From contig NW_026947507.1 in assembly GCF_034190915.1 (NCBI RefSeq), positions 19,748,501 to 19,812,500 of the forward strand: a stretch of DNA of 64,000 nucleotides. The letters are read 5' to 3'. A program made the position numbers and the translations under genes. Positions 49,151 through 60,789 of the stretch are shown here, in pieces. The stretch's first letter is position 1. Each line of letters opens with the position of its first letter. The DNA comes from Cavia porcellus (taxonomy: Eukaryota; Chordata; Mammalia; Rodentia; Caviidae). The notes under the pieces were generated by a model, which saw only the letters and a list, made by a program, of their open reading frames with translations, searched no databases and had not been told where the DNA came from.

Positions 49151-49440
49151 GTAGGTGCGGAGCGGGGCAGGGTGGGCTCTGCGGCGCGGGGCTTTGCGCG
49201 GAGGACGCGTCGGTGCGCCCCAGCCTGGGGCTCCCGAGTTACGCAGCCCGGCGTGCGTCCTGGGAGGAAAGTTTTTCTTCTTTTTAAATAGAAAGTTGCT
49301 CCCGGATAGGACTGGAGCGCTGAAGGGCCGGAGGCTGCGGGACGGTGGCGGTCACAGCCTCTCCGAGCGTCTCCAGCGGAGGGAGGTCTTGCGCCCTGCA
49401 CAGTTAGCCTGGCGCGGGGCAGCGTTTCTTTGGGGCGAGA

Positions 49441-50630
49441 AACTCTCCTTTCTTCCCCTGGCTGATTCCTGGGACTCTAAACCATTCCTGGGGCCAGGAT
49501 GGCCTGTGGACCGAGACTTATTTTCTTAAGAGGGTTCATTTTGGGTACAGGAGCAGACGCTGTGTGCAGTTTAAAAAAAAAAAATGTAAGGGATTTAGTA
49601 ACTGGAGTTCAGGGCTTAACACTTGAGAGTTGACTTGAAGTTGGCTAAACTTGAGAAGTAACCCAAGGTTAGAGTCCTTTAGGTCATGATCAGGAAAGAT
49701 TTTTTTTTCTACCTTGATGTAAACGCATTTCTAAAAGCTGGTTGTTGGATAATAACAAGGCATCTTTCCTGTTTATGTTATTTTGTTTTAAAATAAGAAA
49801 CTTTTGCCTAAAATCGTTACTGATGATTTTGTGGGTTGTGTGGTTTTGGAAAAGGAATGATCAGTGTTTCTGTCTGCTTCTTACTGGGAGCTTCCAGGGG
49901 GTATACATTTACCCAAAGAGCCCATACTTGCTGTCTTAATAGAGTGTGCTTAACAGGGTGCTTAAACTCCTAAAGTTTTATATTCCGCCTCACTTCAAAC
50001 AGTTTCAAAGACTGCAGTTCCCCTAGTTCCCTGGCTGAACGTAGACTGTGGTGGTGAATTTCAGCTCAGAGCAAGTGAAGTGCTGGTGGTGACTTTATTG
50101 ATGAATACACACCGTCAGAACTGAGTATGTAGAAATTGAATTGCCTTTCCATCGCATTTGGAGATGCATTTTAAGAACTGAGAAGGCTAATTTAAACTTA
50201 AACCACCTTTGTATTGAAATTTTGTGGAAATTTTTTAAAAAATCCATAATTCAGTGTATAGATCAATGAGAACAGCCGAGTTAAAAGGATACACATTCAG
50301 TTGCAGATTTCACTGTGTGATTTTGTGAAGTGATTTTCTACACAAATACTATAATGATGAGGGCATCTTTCTGCCCCTAAATAGCACAAGCAAATACCAT
50401 TGGACTCACTGATACTTCGTAGAGTCCTTTAATTTTGTCATACCTGTTGCTTTCTGTTACTTCAAAGTAGTGGGAGTTTCTAAGGTAATACTCTGTGTTG
50501 CCTATGGTAACTTGGTTTGATTTACGACTAGAAAAACGGAGAGCATTAAGTAAACCGAGAAGAGAAACATTTCCTGATAAGCCAGTGTCCTGCAGAAGAG
50601 TGACTCACTGCTGGGACTGTCCCAAATGAG
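49441..50630. other. Intronic sequence without recognised elements
   Basis: No exon, RNA gene or repeat family identified in this first AT-rich stretch of intron 1. Confidence 0.6.
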
Positions 50631-50634
50631 TGTG

Positions 50635-50636
<2 letters not shown>

Positions 50637-50713
<77 letters not shown>
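50637..50713. repeat. (TG)n-(GA)n compound microsatellite
   Basis: About 20 TG units switch directly to about 19 GA units. Confidence 0.98.
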
Positions 50714-50717
<4 letters not shown>

Positions 50718-52538
50718 GAATGTAGAGGCCTGGAGTTGGGAAATAAAATTTAAGTTTATTCTGATTTTCAAAATTTTCGTCATTGGTGATATAATCAAAT
50801 TTCCCCTTTGCTATAAACATCTATGAATTTGTGTTTGTGAATATTGCTTTTCATGTTTTTATATTGTATATGTTGAACATGGATTTATAGTCCACATATG
50901 ATATGGGTTTTCCTTCCTACACAGTAGATACTACCTTAAATCTTTTCAGTTCTATAGACTACAACACAGTGTATTATTGCTGTATTATACTGTTCCCCAA
51001 TGGTTAAATATAACTTTGACAGGATCTTTAATGCTATAGTGAAAGCAGTATAGCCTTCAGTAAAACTTGGTTCACAGTTCACCCAAAGATTAATCCTAAA
51101 ATTCCAAGTCTCTCCCTAGTGGCCTGTGCAAGCATGTCACTTTAATGTGGGTGCTAGAGAAATGTGAACTCACCCATTTTTAATTTTCCATAAATGTTAT
51201 TAGCCCCCTGAAGATATTTTAGAAGGAAATAAGATGCTAAGTATGTAGAATCCCCATAGATGAGTTTTTTGGTAGTTAACACTTTCGTAGTATTATTTAA
51301 AAACATTTAACAAACACAGGCTGTGAGCCAGTACAAGTCATCCAGTCCTACCTGTGCCTTCCAAAGCCATATACGAAGTTGGAAGTACAATCCAAAAGGC
51401 TCAAGATCTTCTTGTTCCCTTGACTTACATTTCCATTTAGTGGGTTCTCTTTTGTAATTGTTAGTGGTTGTGTGACTTAATGAGAAGTCTGAAAATGTTT
51501 CTCTAAAGGATGTTCATGCAAATGAGTCAATGTCAGAAAAGTACAGCAGACAAAAGTAAAAATAAGTGGATATGTAGAGAAAAAGAGGAAATATTTCAAT
51601 TGTTGTCTAAAGAAAACTGCCAAACATAGGAAAAACTTGTTTGCTAAATATAATAATTGCAATATGAGTTTAAGTAGAGTTCACTGTGTTAAGTTGGAAT
51701 GGAGAATTTTACTTTGGATGGAGAAGTTGGTTTATGATTTAAAAAGGAAAAGATTACTTTCTATGGCATTTATGGATATTTCATTCTTATAAATGGGTTA
51801 TACTGGGAATTTAAATATCTAAGTCTTCAGATATTTTAGCTTCAAAATTCCCTAGACATTTTTAGTTTTTAAACTTTTTTTCATAGGCCAACCAAGTCTG
51901 TGGACTTGGGTCTAAAAATATACATTCAAATGACCATCCTAAGTCATTTACATACACAGTGACATACTAACTGCAATGATGAATGACAGATATTATTGAT
52001 ATCATTTTCATTATATAGCCATTGAGTTTGCAAAGCAGTCTATTGGGTATGGGTCATCTTAAAAGATATATGCTCTTTTTCAAGGTGTTTACAATTCAGG
52101 TGAAAAAGTAAAGGTTTATGATCAAAAGAAGTATAAAATACCATTTCTCTGTTGTTAGAAAACTCATGCCAGAGCGTGTCTGTGTTTTGAAGTTTGAGTG
52201 AGACACACGTCAGTGTGGTCTCATTGATCTGGGAAGCAGAGCTTCAGCTGTAAGCTAGATGTGACTCCAACAGATGAATTCATCAAAACCATAAGTCTGC
52301 TTAGCTTCTTGGAAAGGATAAGATGAGAAAGCGAGTAGACCAATTTGACTGGAATCAAGGGGTTATGTAGGGTAACAGTGGTGACCGTTAAGCAAAAGTA
52401 ACTTTAAAGAGATAGTTAAGGTCATCCTGGTTATACCCTGAACCACTTTAAAGAGTTTAGACTTCACGCTGTGGGCACGGAGGCTATTCATGTTCTGAGC
52501 AGTGAAATGATGTAGATAGTAAGAAGATGACTGAAATC
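50714..52538. other. Intronic AT-rich sequence, unassigned
   Basis: No exon or named repeat recognised. About 52440-52540 and 52663-52790 may be two halves of one old repeat split by the SINE at 52548. Confidence 0.5.
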
Positions 52539-52547
52539 ATTAGAAGT

Positions 52548-52653
52548 GATGGGCCAGAGATTTAGCTCAGCAGTGCAGCGCCTGCCTGGCAAGCATGATA
52601 TCTTGAGTTTAATTCCTGGTAACCTCTCCCCCCCAAAAAAAAATTAATGAGTG
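52548..52653 (+). mobile_element. ID-type SINE in VEGFC intron 1
   Basis: 'gggccagagatttagctcag' to 'ttgagtttaattcctggtaa' with a C-then-A tail. The direct repeat attagaagt occurs at 52539-52547 and 52654-52662. Confidence 0.9.
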
Positions 52654-52662
52654 ATTAGAAGT

Positions 52663-53869
52663 CAGTAAGAAGGACTTGCTGGAGAGATGGTCTAGTTGAG
52701 AAGCAGCAGAAATCATCTGGATGGGAAGTAACTAATAGTTCTATCACAGTGGTGACAGGGGGAGTAGACATGCCACTGTTACAGAGTAACAGCCTGTGGA
52801 TGATGGGTTAAGGGGAGATTTAAGGAAGTAGGAGAAATCAACCCTGCCCTCAGTATTTTAATAATAAGAAAATAATCGTTCAGTTTGTGTGATTGGGATG
52901 TTTCTGAGAAGCAGTTGGTAGTAGTGGGCAGATGTGAATGATGCAGCACCATTCCAGACATCACCCTGGGATTTTACTAGACATAAGACACTCTTAGGGA
53001 AACAAAATAAATGTTACAATTTACATCATATTGAAGGGAAACAATTGCCTAGGGTCAACAGCACTTAAACTATGATACAGTTACAATATGTAAGCATTTG
53101 ATGGGTGTTACTACATTTCCTCTGGAAAATTAAAAATATGCATATCCTGTTTCCTGCAGGAAAAATGAAAAGATTAATTCTCTTTAAACAAAATAGGTCT
53201 TGAGTGTGGCTATACATTTCAGTCATTTAATTTAAGGAGTGTCTGTTCTTTCAACTGTAGTATCCATGATAGGAGCTTCTCCTCCTCTTTAAACAGTCTT
53301 TTAACAGTCTTTAAAACGGACTTCAAGATGAGGGCAGTTGGAAAATTTGTGAAAAAAGAAATCTTTAAACACTCTTCACTTTCCCCAGCATCATTTTATG
53401 TTAGAAGTTCAATGTTTAATTTCCTAAGAACCCTTTTCCAAGGAGGGCAAAGGATTGTATAACCCAGAATTGAGTCCTGTCCTTTCTCCAAAAGTCTGAC
53501 TCTTTTTTGGCAAACCCATGACTCCTATGCTTACAGTTTTCTTCAGAAACCAGTCTTTCTGTCAACTTCCTCTGAGGTTTCTGACATTACTCTGAGTAAT
53601 GTTGACCACTATGAATTTGCACATAAAAAGCTCAACTAACCTTCTATTTTGGTTTCTAATTTTCGCATTTCTTTTTATGAACTGTGAATTCCTAATTCAT
53701 AGATTATTTTTGTGGGTGAGACAATATCAACATTACTTTGGGAAGCAGTTAGTTACTGACCTCAGTAGCATGTATTTAAGACTGCTTGGTATCTCCTGCT
53801 GTCCTCCACTGAGTTGAGCAGAGTGAATGGTGGTAAATTTAAGATATTTCTGTCCAGATTTCTAGTTCT

Positions 53870-53870
<1 letters not shown>
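52663..53870. other. Intronic sequence, unassigned
   Basis: Nothing recognisable beyond the possible old repeat noted upstream. Confidence 0.5.
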
Positions 53871-53915
<45 letters not shown>

Positions 53916-53948
53916 CAGAGACAGAGACAGAGACAGAGACAGAGACAG
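53871..53948. repeat. (GA)n then (ACAGAG)n microsatellite
   Basis: About 20 GA units grade into five ACAGAG hexamers. Confidence 0.97.
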
Positions 53949-54154
53949 GGAGATCTTCATCAACCTGTTTTCACCATAGGTTCAACCTGGAAGAGTTTCT
54001 TAGCTTTTCCTGGGGTTTACAGGACTCAAGAACAGTGCCTCCAGCACCACTTTTGCCTTTGACAGTTGCAAGTGTCTTCCAGGTCCATGCCACCCTTAGG
54101 TACCATGAATTACTCTGTGTATTAAATAGGAGTTTAATTATAATGACTGCCACA

Positions 54155-54300
54155 TTGTGAGCACCTGTGTGTGCCAGGTGCTTTGTTAAACCATTGCAAT
54201 GTAATTTTTTTTCCCACTACACTTCCATGATGGGATAAATGTTCCATTTCATTAAGGATGATGAACCTAGGACTCAGTAAGTTAACTAGGACCCATAATA
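54155..54300 (-). mobile_element. MIR SINE, antisense
   Basis: 'gagcacctgtgtgtgccagg', 'gatgatgaacctaggactca' and 'gtaagttaactaggacccat' follow the reverse complement of MIR. Confidence 0.7.
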
Positions 54301-54482
54301 GAATTTTTTGTTTTTGAAATTTTGCAGTAGTTTAGAGAAAAGCGGTAATGGGTTGGGCCCTTTGGGTATGTAAAAGGTGCGTGAACCATTTTCCCTTTAG
54401 CACTTATGCTATTCTTCTAGTATATATTACAGCAATGTGGAGTGTAATTGGAGTGACTTTGTTACATTTATAACAGTGGTAC

Positions 54483-54849
54483 TATTATGGTTTGTGTTTG
54501 GATATCCCCCAAAGCCTCATGCTCTCATAGAGGTGGCTGAATCTAGTGTTTGTGATTGATTCATTGTCCAGTGCTAGAATTGGCGGTGTGAGTACTGCAC
54601 CCGCCCAATGGTAAGTAGCTGGCATACAATATATGGGAGCAAAGGAGGTGTACTTTGCCCTATTGCCTTTTTCACTTGTGTCGCTTATGGCCATCATGAA
54701 TATTTGCCCCTTAGCCATGCCACTCTGGCTTGGAACCAGCTGGGTGTGGACTGACGCATACACAAACTGTGAGCTAAATAAATCTTTCCTTCCTTCGCTT
54801 TGGGTGTTAGATATTTTGTCTCAGCAATGAGAGAAAAGTAACCAAGATA
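54483..54849 (+). repeat. 5' LTR of the MaLR element
   Basis: Starts tattatggtttg (TG lost), with 'cccccaaagcctcatg', 'tctagtgtttgtgattgatt' and 'cttggaaccagctgggtgtg'. The poly(A) signal is at 54777-54782. Ends '...gtctcagcaatgagagaaaa' to 'ccaagata'. Confidence 0.9.
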
Positions 54850-54854
54850 GAATT

Positions 54855-54873
54855 TGGTACCAGAAGAATGGGG
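54855..54873 (+). promoter_or_regulatory. MaLR primer binding site (tRNA-Leu type)
   Basis: tggtaccagaagaatgggg lies five bases after the 5' LTR. It matches the tRNA-Leu 3'-end complement used by ERVL/MaLR elements, with two changes from the usual form. Confidence 0.8.
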
Positions 54874-56304
54874 TCATTGCTGTAACTATACCTGACCATG
54901 TGGTTCAAGAGCCATGGGGAATAGTTTGTGGGAAGAATTTGAAAAGGTTTGGAGATGTCACCAGAAAAAGGTGCAGTGGAATACCTTAGGCTGAGATTCT
55001 GGTCAGAGCTCAGAAGACCAGAAAGCTATTAGAACTCCTGCCAGGAAAGAATGGGATTGGAAGGTTTCAGCTGAGAAGGACTGCATTGGTTGTTGGACTT
55101 CAGATGATGTGTATTATATGTTGCCAGAAAGTTATTTTGCTCTTGTCCAGAAATTTTACCTGAGACTGAGATTAATGGCATTAGACTAATCAATTGGGTG
55201 CAAGAAATTTCAAGGCAGTCAAATGCTGACATTGTGGCATGGCTACTGTTGGGACTGTAGCCATATTTATGTCCTAGAATCAAGAACAAGGAGCCAGTAG
55301 GATGATTTAAAATGTTGTGAATTTGGACAGAAAGGAAGCTCCAGTAAAGCTGTGTACTATAAAGATAAAACTGAGATCTCGATTGCTGAGAAGAAACAAA
55401 AGAGTAGAAAAAATGGTCTGAGAACATCACAGGAAGTAGCAAGTCTCCACCTTTTGCAACCTCAAAATTGCAGTAGTGAAAGACTTTGCTTTGAGGACAA
55501 AGCCACAGAGCATCATGTTCCAGAATTGCAGCAACTACCACACAAGGTTCCAAAATAATGGAGCATAGAAAATTTGTCCTCACAGTCAAGTTTAGAGTGC
55601 TGAGAGATCCAGACACTTGACCTCTATGGCCAGAAGAGAGGAAAGCCTGACTATTGCTCTGGCTGGACCTTGGCAGCATCTACATGGCTCTGGTTTTAAG
55701 CACATGCAGAATGCATGAGTTTGAGGTTAAAAAGGCTTCCACCCAGATTTCAGAAGACCTCGGAGGCCAACCAGTGTCCCCCTGGAGGGCAATGTGTGAA
55801 GCTGGAGTGTCAAACCAAAGATGCAGTGGATAACACACAAGTTTGGAAAAGCCAGGAGTGTGGATTGTCTTAAGGAAACCTGCAAGGAGGGAGCAAAACC
55901 AGCCCAAGAGAAGCTGCGGGAGCTACAACCACCAGAAGTGTTGTGGGGGTATGGGTCACTCAAGAGTTTTGGAGTTCACCACCAGATTGCTTCAGATGCT
56001 GAGCATGAAACTCCAGAACTTAGTGTTTGCCCTGCTGGATTTTGGACTTCCTTTGCTTTCATTCCTTCCTATCCCCTGGAATGGTAATGTTTATCTTGCG
56101 GCATTGACTGTTGGAAGTATTTAACTTTACTTTCATTTGTACAGGGGGTTACAGCCAAGAGTTTGTCTTAAATCTCAGAGGAAAATTGGGACTTGGACTT
56201 TTCAGCAGTGCTGAAACTGTTAGGACTTTGGCAACTCCTGGAGATGGACTAAATGCCTTTTGGATAAAGGATGTGCATGAGTCTTTGGGCGACCAGGGGT
56301 GGAA

Positions 56305-56673
56305 TGTTATGGCGTGTGTTTGGATGTCTCCCCAAAGTCCCATGTGATCGTGGAAAGGCCTGAGTCTAGTGTTTGTGATTGGTTCTCTGTCTAGCTCTGG
56401 GATTGGTGGTGTGAGTGCTGCCCCTATCTGGGGAGCAGTACCCTGCGTACAGTGTAAGGGAGGGAAGGAGGTGTGCTGTGCTCTTCCTTTTGTCCTTTTC
56501 ACTGTTGTCACTTGCAGCCACCGTGAACAGCTGCCCTCCCCCTGCCACCCTTCCTTGGAGCCAGCTGAGTGTGGACTGCAGCCTTCAAAAACTGTAAGCT
56601 AAATAAATCTTTCCTTCCTTCATTTTGGGTATCAAATATTTTGTCTCAGCAACCAGAGAAAATTTACCAAAGG
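56305..56673 (+). repeat. 3' LTR of the MaLR element
   Basis: Starts tgttatggcgtg and aligns along its length with the 5' LTR. The poly(A) signal is at 56602-56607. It differs from its partner at many positions, so the insertion is old. Confidence 0.9.
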
Positions 56674-56834
56674 GAAAATTGAAATGAACATGGAGATTTT
56701 CCCAGGCTTTGCCTTAAACTGCTCTTTGATGCCTTAAAACCTGTAGATGTGTTTAAAGAATAAAAGCGCTGTTTTTGTTTTCGTTTCCTACAACGTTCTT
56801 TCTTGTTCTTGTCCTGTCCTTGTGCTTGTCTTGC

Positions 56835-56925
56835 TCTTCTCTCTCTTTCTCTCTCTGTCTCTGTCTCTCTCTCTCTCTCTTCTTTTGAAGAAGCAGAGAG
56901 GAAGGGAAAGGGACGGGAACACACC

Positions 56926-57013
<88 letters not shown>

Positions 57014-57020
57014 CAGAGAC
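56835..57020. repeat. (CT)n and (GA)n inverted microsatellite pair
   Basis: A CT-rich tract (56835-56885) and a longer GA/ACAGAG tract (56928-57020) are separated by about 42 bp. Being complementary, they could pair as a stem-loop. Confidence 0.95.
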
Positions 57021-57391
57021 ATACCTGTACCAACTACCAATGATAAATGAAATTGTTATCTACATTTATTTGCCATGTAGTAAAAAAAAATTAGTTAAAA
57101 AGCGAAGCTACTTAACTTGGACTTAACAAGAATTTCTGACAGTTATTAAGCAGTTTTTCAAAGTTGTGATAATGTAACTTCAGTGAAAGACTGATTTTAC
57201 CTATGCCATCTGATCTTTCACAAATAATGTGAGTTCAAGTAGAACTAATTTTACTAGGCAAAGACATTATACCTCCTCCAACTTCTGGGTATGCACTGTT
57301 TATCTTTCACCACTTGATTATTCCTAGCTGATACACATTCTGTAGATATTGTATGAGCCTAGCTTCTGCTACAAAGTTACAAGTTGTTTGG

Positions 57392-57393
<2 letters not shown>

Positions 57394-57422
<29 letters not shown>
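57394..57422. repeat. (TG)n microsatellite
   Basis: About 14 TG units. Confidence 0.95.
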
Positions 57423-59590
57423 GTGTAAGACATCATTGACTTTGCCAGTTTAAAAAAAAAGATACAGTCAGAACTTTAAACAAGGGTAATTAATGAGATA
57501 GATTTATAATGCAGTTGTGTAATTTACCATAAATATTATAGATTTGTCTGTGTAATTGTTTCGTTTAAAATTTACTTTTGTAAATTGTTTGGGTAGTTCC
57601 TATGTGAAATTTATTTATTTATTTTAAGAATTCCTACTTTCAGAGAGCAGGGATATGTTGATTTAATTTGCTTTCTTGTGAATCCATAACAGAATCAAAT
57701 ACTTTGAATACCTTTTGCTGATGGGTTTATACTCTTTCCTGTAGTGTTAGTACCGAAGAGAGTTTCAAATGTTAGAAGAGAATCAGATCTTTTTCTTTTG
57801 CAATTATGAAATCAAAAAGCACATTTTCATAAATTACTTGGTCCTACATCCATAATATAAACTGACATACAGCTATGTATAGACATTGTTTGTCCTCCAG
57901 GTTTAAATATTTCTAAATATCATTGAAGAAAGAGCAGTGTATTTATTTATGAAATGATGCCAGAGGGCCTACTTGTTGAGAGGTGATTATAAAATGTACA
58001 TACTCTACGTTTTCTGAAAAGTTCTGGCATCTAAGACTGAGTGAGTCCCAAAGTTTTAGGTAATGAACTGGAATGTAAGGCTCTTCTTTTCCAAAGGTCT
58101 TTTGCAGTTATCTACCTCAGAGACTGCTAAGAAAAGAAAGGGAAAAACAAGATTAAAAGCCTTCAGAAGAAGACCAGATGCTTTTGACATTGTTTTACCC
58201 AGTAGTACCAGGTTTATACACTTTCTAATTCAAATTCTCATTTAAATCTACTTCACTTCAGTTTTATTTTACATTAATTCTCATCAGTGCCAGCTTCAAT
58301 TCTAAGCAGGAAATTACATTGCACTTGCGCTGTAACAAATGGAGGAGAAATGTGAACATTGTGAAAAGTGCAAAGCCAAAATGCAAATACGAGTTTGAAT
58401 TGAAAGCGATAAGAAGTACTAAAGATTTCTGAATGATACACGGAAAGTGAGGTTTGAAGAAGTCTAATCTAATGAGAAAACCTGTCAGAAACTTCTCAAT
58501 AGCCATTTTCAATCACAGGGTTTTTTGAGTCTGCCTTTTTGAATCCATGTTCACCTGGATGTGACGTTTGAACTCTTCTGTGTGCTCCTTATGTCTGATG
58601 ATGACAGTGGTGATTACTTTTGACTTATGCAATCACCCATTTCTATGTGATCTGGATACATTTATACAGTATATTAGTAGCAGACAAGTTGGCTGTTATG
58701 GTTTGGATTCCTAACAAACCAAGCAGCGTAAACACTAGTCGCGCTTACGACTCTCCCTGTCTCTCTCCACTTGGCCCCCATAGTTCTTTCAGTCATCAAC
58801 CTTCAATTACATGTAATTTCTTGCCTGTTTAAGTATTTTTAAATAACCAGTGAAACAACATTAAAGAAGAATCAAAAGTATACAAGACTGAGTTATTCTC
58901 ACTTATTTGTAGGTCAATTGGGAATTAAAAAGTAGAGGAAGAGATAGCTGTGATGTCTTTGAAGTTCCTTTTTTTTTAAAATAATCTCTGCTTAAAAATA
59001 TTCCTGTTAACTGTGAATTTAGAAACGCAAGATAGGAGATAAACTAGGTAAATAGTTTACTACTTTGTAGCTGCTTTTATTAAATTTTTAACTTTAATCA
59101 AATTTTAATTTTAGTCAAACATTTTAATACTTACTCAGACTTAAAATGCACCTATTAGAAAATGGACATACTGAAAAAAATATTGAGATATGCACATTCA
59201 TGAAGTTAGCAATTCTAAAGTCTTCACAAGGCAGACTTCTCACTGAGCTCAGTTTTAACACTTTCCATGTTGGGACAGGTGGGGAAGGAAGTGAATATTT
59301 TGGGGTAGGTCAGAAAGATGTGGTTTGTGATTTCTGTAGTTGTAAAGTTTCGTTTCATTTTGTAATATATTGTATCCTGTTGAGTCCCCAGGTTACCTTT
59401 TCTCTCCTTTTTGTGTAGTAGTGAAGCAAGCAGTCATGAGTGGGAAAGGCTGGAATCAGGGTCAGCCTTCTTTTCTGATGGTAGAACTCAGGCACTTCGC
59501 TGTGATGGTACCTAGAACTCACTGTCAGTATTTCTGCTTGGTTCAGTCATGTAACTGTCACTTTCTTCAATGACATAACAGTTTAGTAGA
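57423..59590. other. Intronic AT-rich sequence, unassigned
   Basis: No exon recognised. 'gctgttatggtttggattcc' at about 58692 resembles the first bases of a MaLR LTR, but the similarity does not continue. Confidence 0.5.
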
Positions 59591-59591
59591 A

Positions 59592-59830
59592 AGGCAATAT
59601 AGTCCATAAAAGTGCAAGCTCTGTATCATTGTTTATGTTTACACCCTAGCTATGTAAATTCGTAGCTCACCAGGACCACTTACTACCTGTGTGATTCTGC
59701 ACAGGTTGCTTCCCTTCTTTGTATTTCTTTGTACATAAAAGAAAGAGTAATTAATACCTACTTCTTACAGTTAAATTAAGGATTACAGAGAAAGGGTGCC
59801 TATAAAGCCCATAGAACTCTGACAGGCATA
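59592..59830 (+). mobile_element. MIR SINE
   Basis: 'gcaatatagtccataaaagtgcaagctct', 'accacttactacctgtgtga', 'cacaggttgcttcccttctt', then 'ttaatacctacttcttacag' and 'aattaaggattacagagaaa' follow MIR order closely, including the core. Confidence 0.85.
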
Positions 59831-59937
59831 TAGTTTGATTTCTGTGAATTTTCCTGATAAATTTTCCACAGATAGGAAAAAAATCATAGAATATATTATG
59901 TTCAAGGCACACAACATGATTCTATAGTTGATAGAAC

Positions 59938-60250
59938 TGCGGGGGACCGGCGGCAGCTGAAAAGATAAGAAGTATGAAATATAAATGACTTTTATTTTGA
60001 GAATGTGGGGAGAGACACCCCCAAGCCCTGGGGCGTGGCATCTCCATCCTGGGGTCGGAGATCTCTCTGTGGAACACGTGGAGTGAGGCACATAAGTAGC
60101 CTTGGTTTGGGGTGGAACCTAAGGGGACATTAGGGATGCACAGGTAGCCCATTGGTCTTAGTTTGGCGCCAGAGGTAGATTCCTAAGGGTGGGGGAGACA
60201 GGAGCTCTTTGGCTTTACCAGCTACAGTGTGGGCTTGGGCCAAAACCCTT
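59938..60250 (-). mobile_element. Probable class II LTR, antisense
   Basis: Read on the minus strand, the sequence carries a compact promoter-like part, 'ctcaaaataaaagtcattta' (poly(A) signal), a CT-rich U5-like end and the terminus ...gtcccccgca, a class II LTR 3' end. The other boundary is unclear, so the right coordinate is approximate. Confidence 0.6.
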
Positions 60251-60684
60251 TCAATAGTACCTTGTAAGATTAATATATTTTTGTTATAAGATTACTGATA
60301 ATTCTAATTTCCAAAGGTATGATGGAAGACTAATATTGGTTTTAATTTTGAGGTAGGAGGGAAATATAAGATATCATTCTGCTGATTTCCCTATCCACAG
60401 AGGTGCTCAGTTTGTACCTGTCCTGGCAGGTGACACTCCTGGCTGCAGAACCACACCAAGAAATACAGGACAACGGGCATGACTTAAAGTAGTTCAGACT
60501 TGAGGGATTCGGGTAAGAAAACTTTGGTACAGGATTTTTATCATGCCATATAATGAAACATGCTAAGGTGACTAATCTGTAAATATCACATCTTCACAAA
60601 TTAAATACATATTCTAAATTTTCATTGAAGAATATATAAAATGTTAAAAATTGATTTTCACCAAGGAAAATAATCTTTGTTTTG
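60251..60684. other. Intronic sequence, unassigned
   Basis: May include the U3 of the adjoining antisense LTR; otherwise unrecognised. Confidence 0.4.
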
Positions 60685-60789
60685 CTTTATTTTGTTTTGG
60701 TCCTGAGGTTGAACCTCGAACCCAGATAGGCATTCACTCGAGCTAGGCAAAGTGCTGTACTTACCGCCTAGGGATATATCAGCAGCCCA
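60685..60789 (-). mobile_element. ID-type SINE, antisense, diverged
   Basis: Plus-strand order 'tcctgaggttgaacctcgaa', 'aggcattcactcgagctagg', 'gggatatatcagcagccca' is a reversed ID-type core, with a T-rich stretch (tail) on its left. Confidence 0.75.

Larger units (their letters stand above)
48165..49440 (+). promoter_or_regulatory. VEGFC: CpG-island promoter and 5' UTR of VEGFC
   Basis: Base composition changes abruptly from AT-rich flank to very GC- and CpG-rich sequence near 48165 and falls back near 49440. The stretch contains many GC-box-like runs (for example 48279-48310 and 48917-48968) and no convincing TATA box; CATAAG at about 48381 is only weakly similar. This is the usual TATA-less CpG-island promoter architecture. 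The human VEGFC leader is a few hundred bases long, so transcription probably starts around 48400-48550, but the exact start cannot be read from sequence alone. The island covers the exon and the first ~290 bp of intron 1. Confidence 0.88.
54483..56673 (+). mobile_element. Complete non-autonomous ERVL-MaLR element (LTR-internal-LTR)
   Basis: Two LTRs of the same family (54483-54849 and 56305-56673) flank about 1.45 kb of non-coding internal sequence. The internal part opens with a tRNA-Leu-type primer binding site. It then reads as a MaLR internal region ('agattctggtcagagctcag' and following), which carries no functional retroviral genes. The element lies in intron 1 in the same orientation as VEGFC. 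No clear 5-bp target duplication survives. Confidence 0.88.

Noticed and set aside
48409..49401. Minus-strand 330-codon open frame across the CpG island
   Set aside because: GC-rich sequence lacks stop codons in all frames. It is antisense to the VEGFC exon, low-complexity (Gly/Ala/Arg/Pro) and has no domain.
56747..57126. Frames of alternating Arg/Glu and Ser/Leu on both strands
   Set aside because: They are translations of CT/GA microsatellites.
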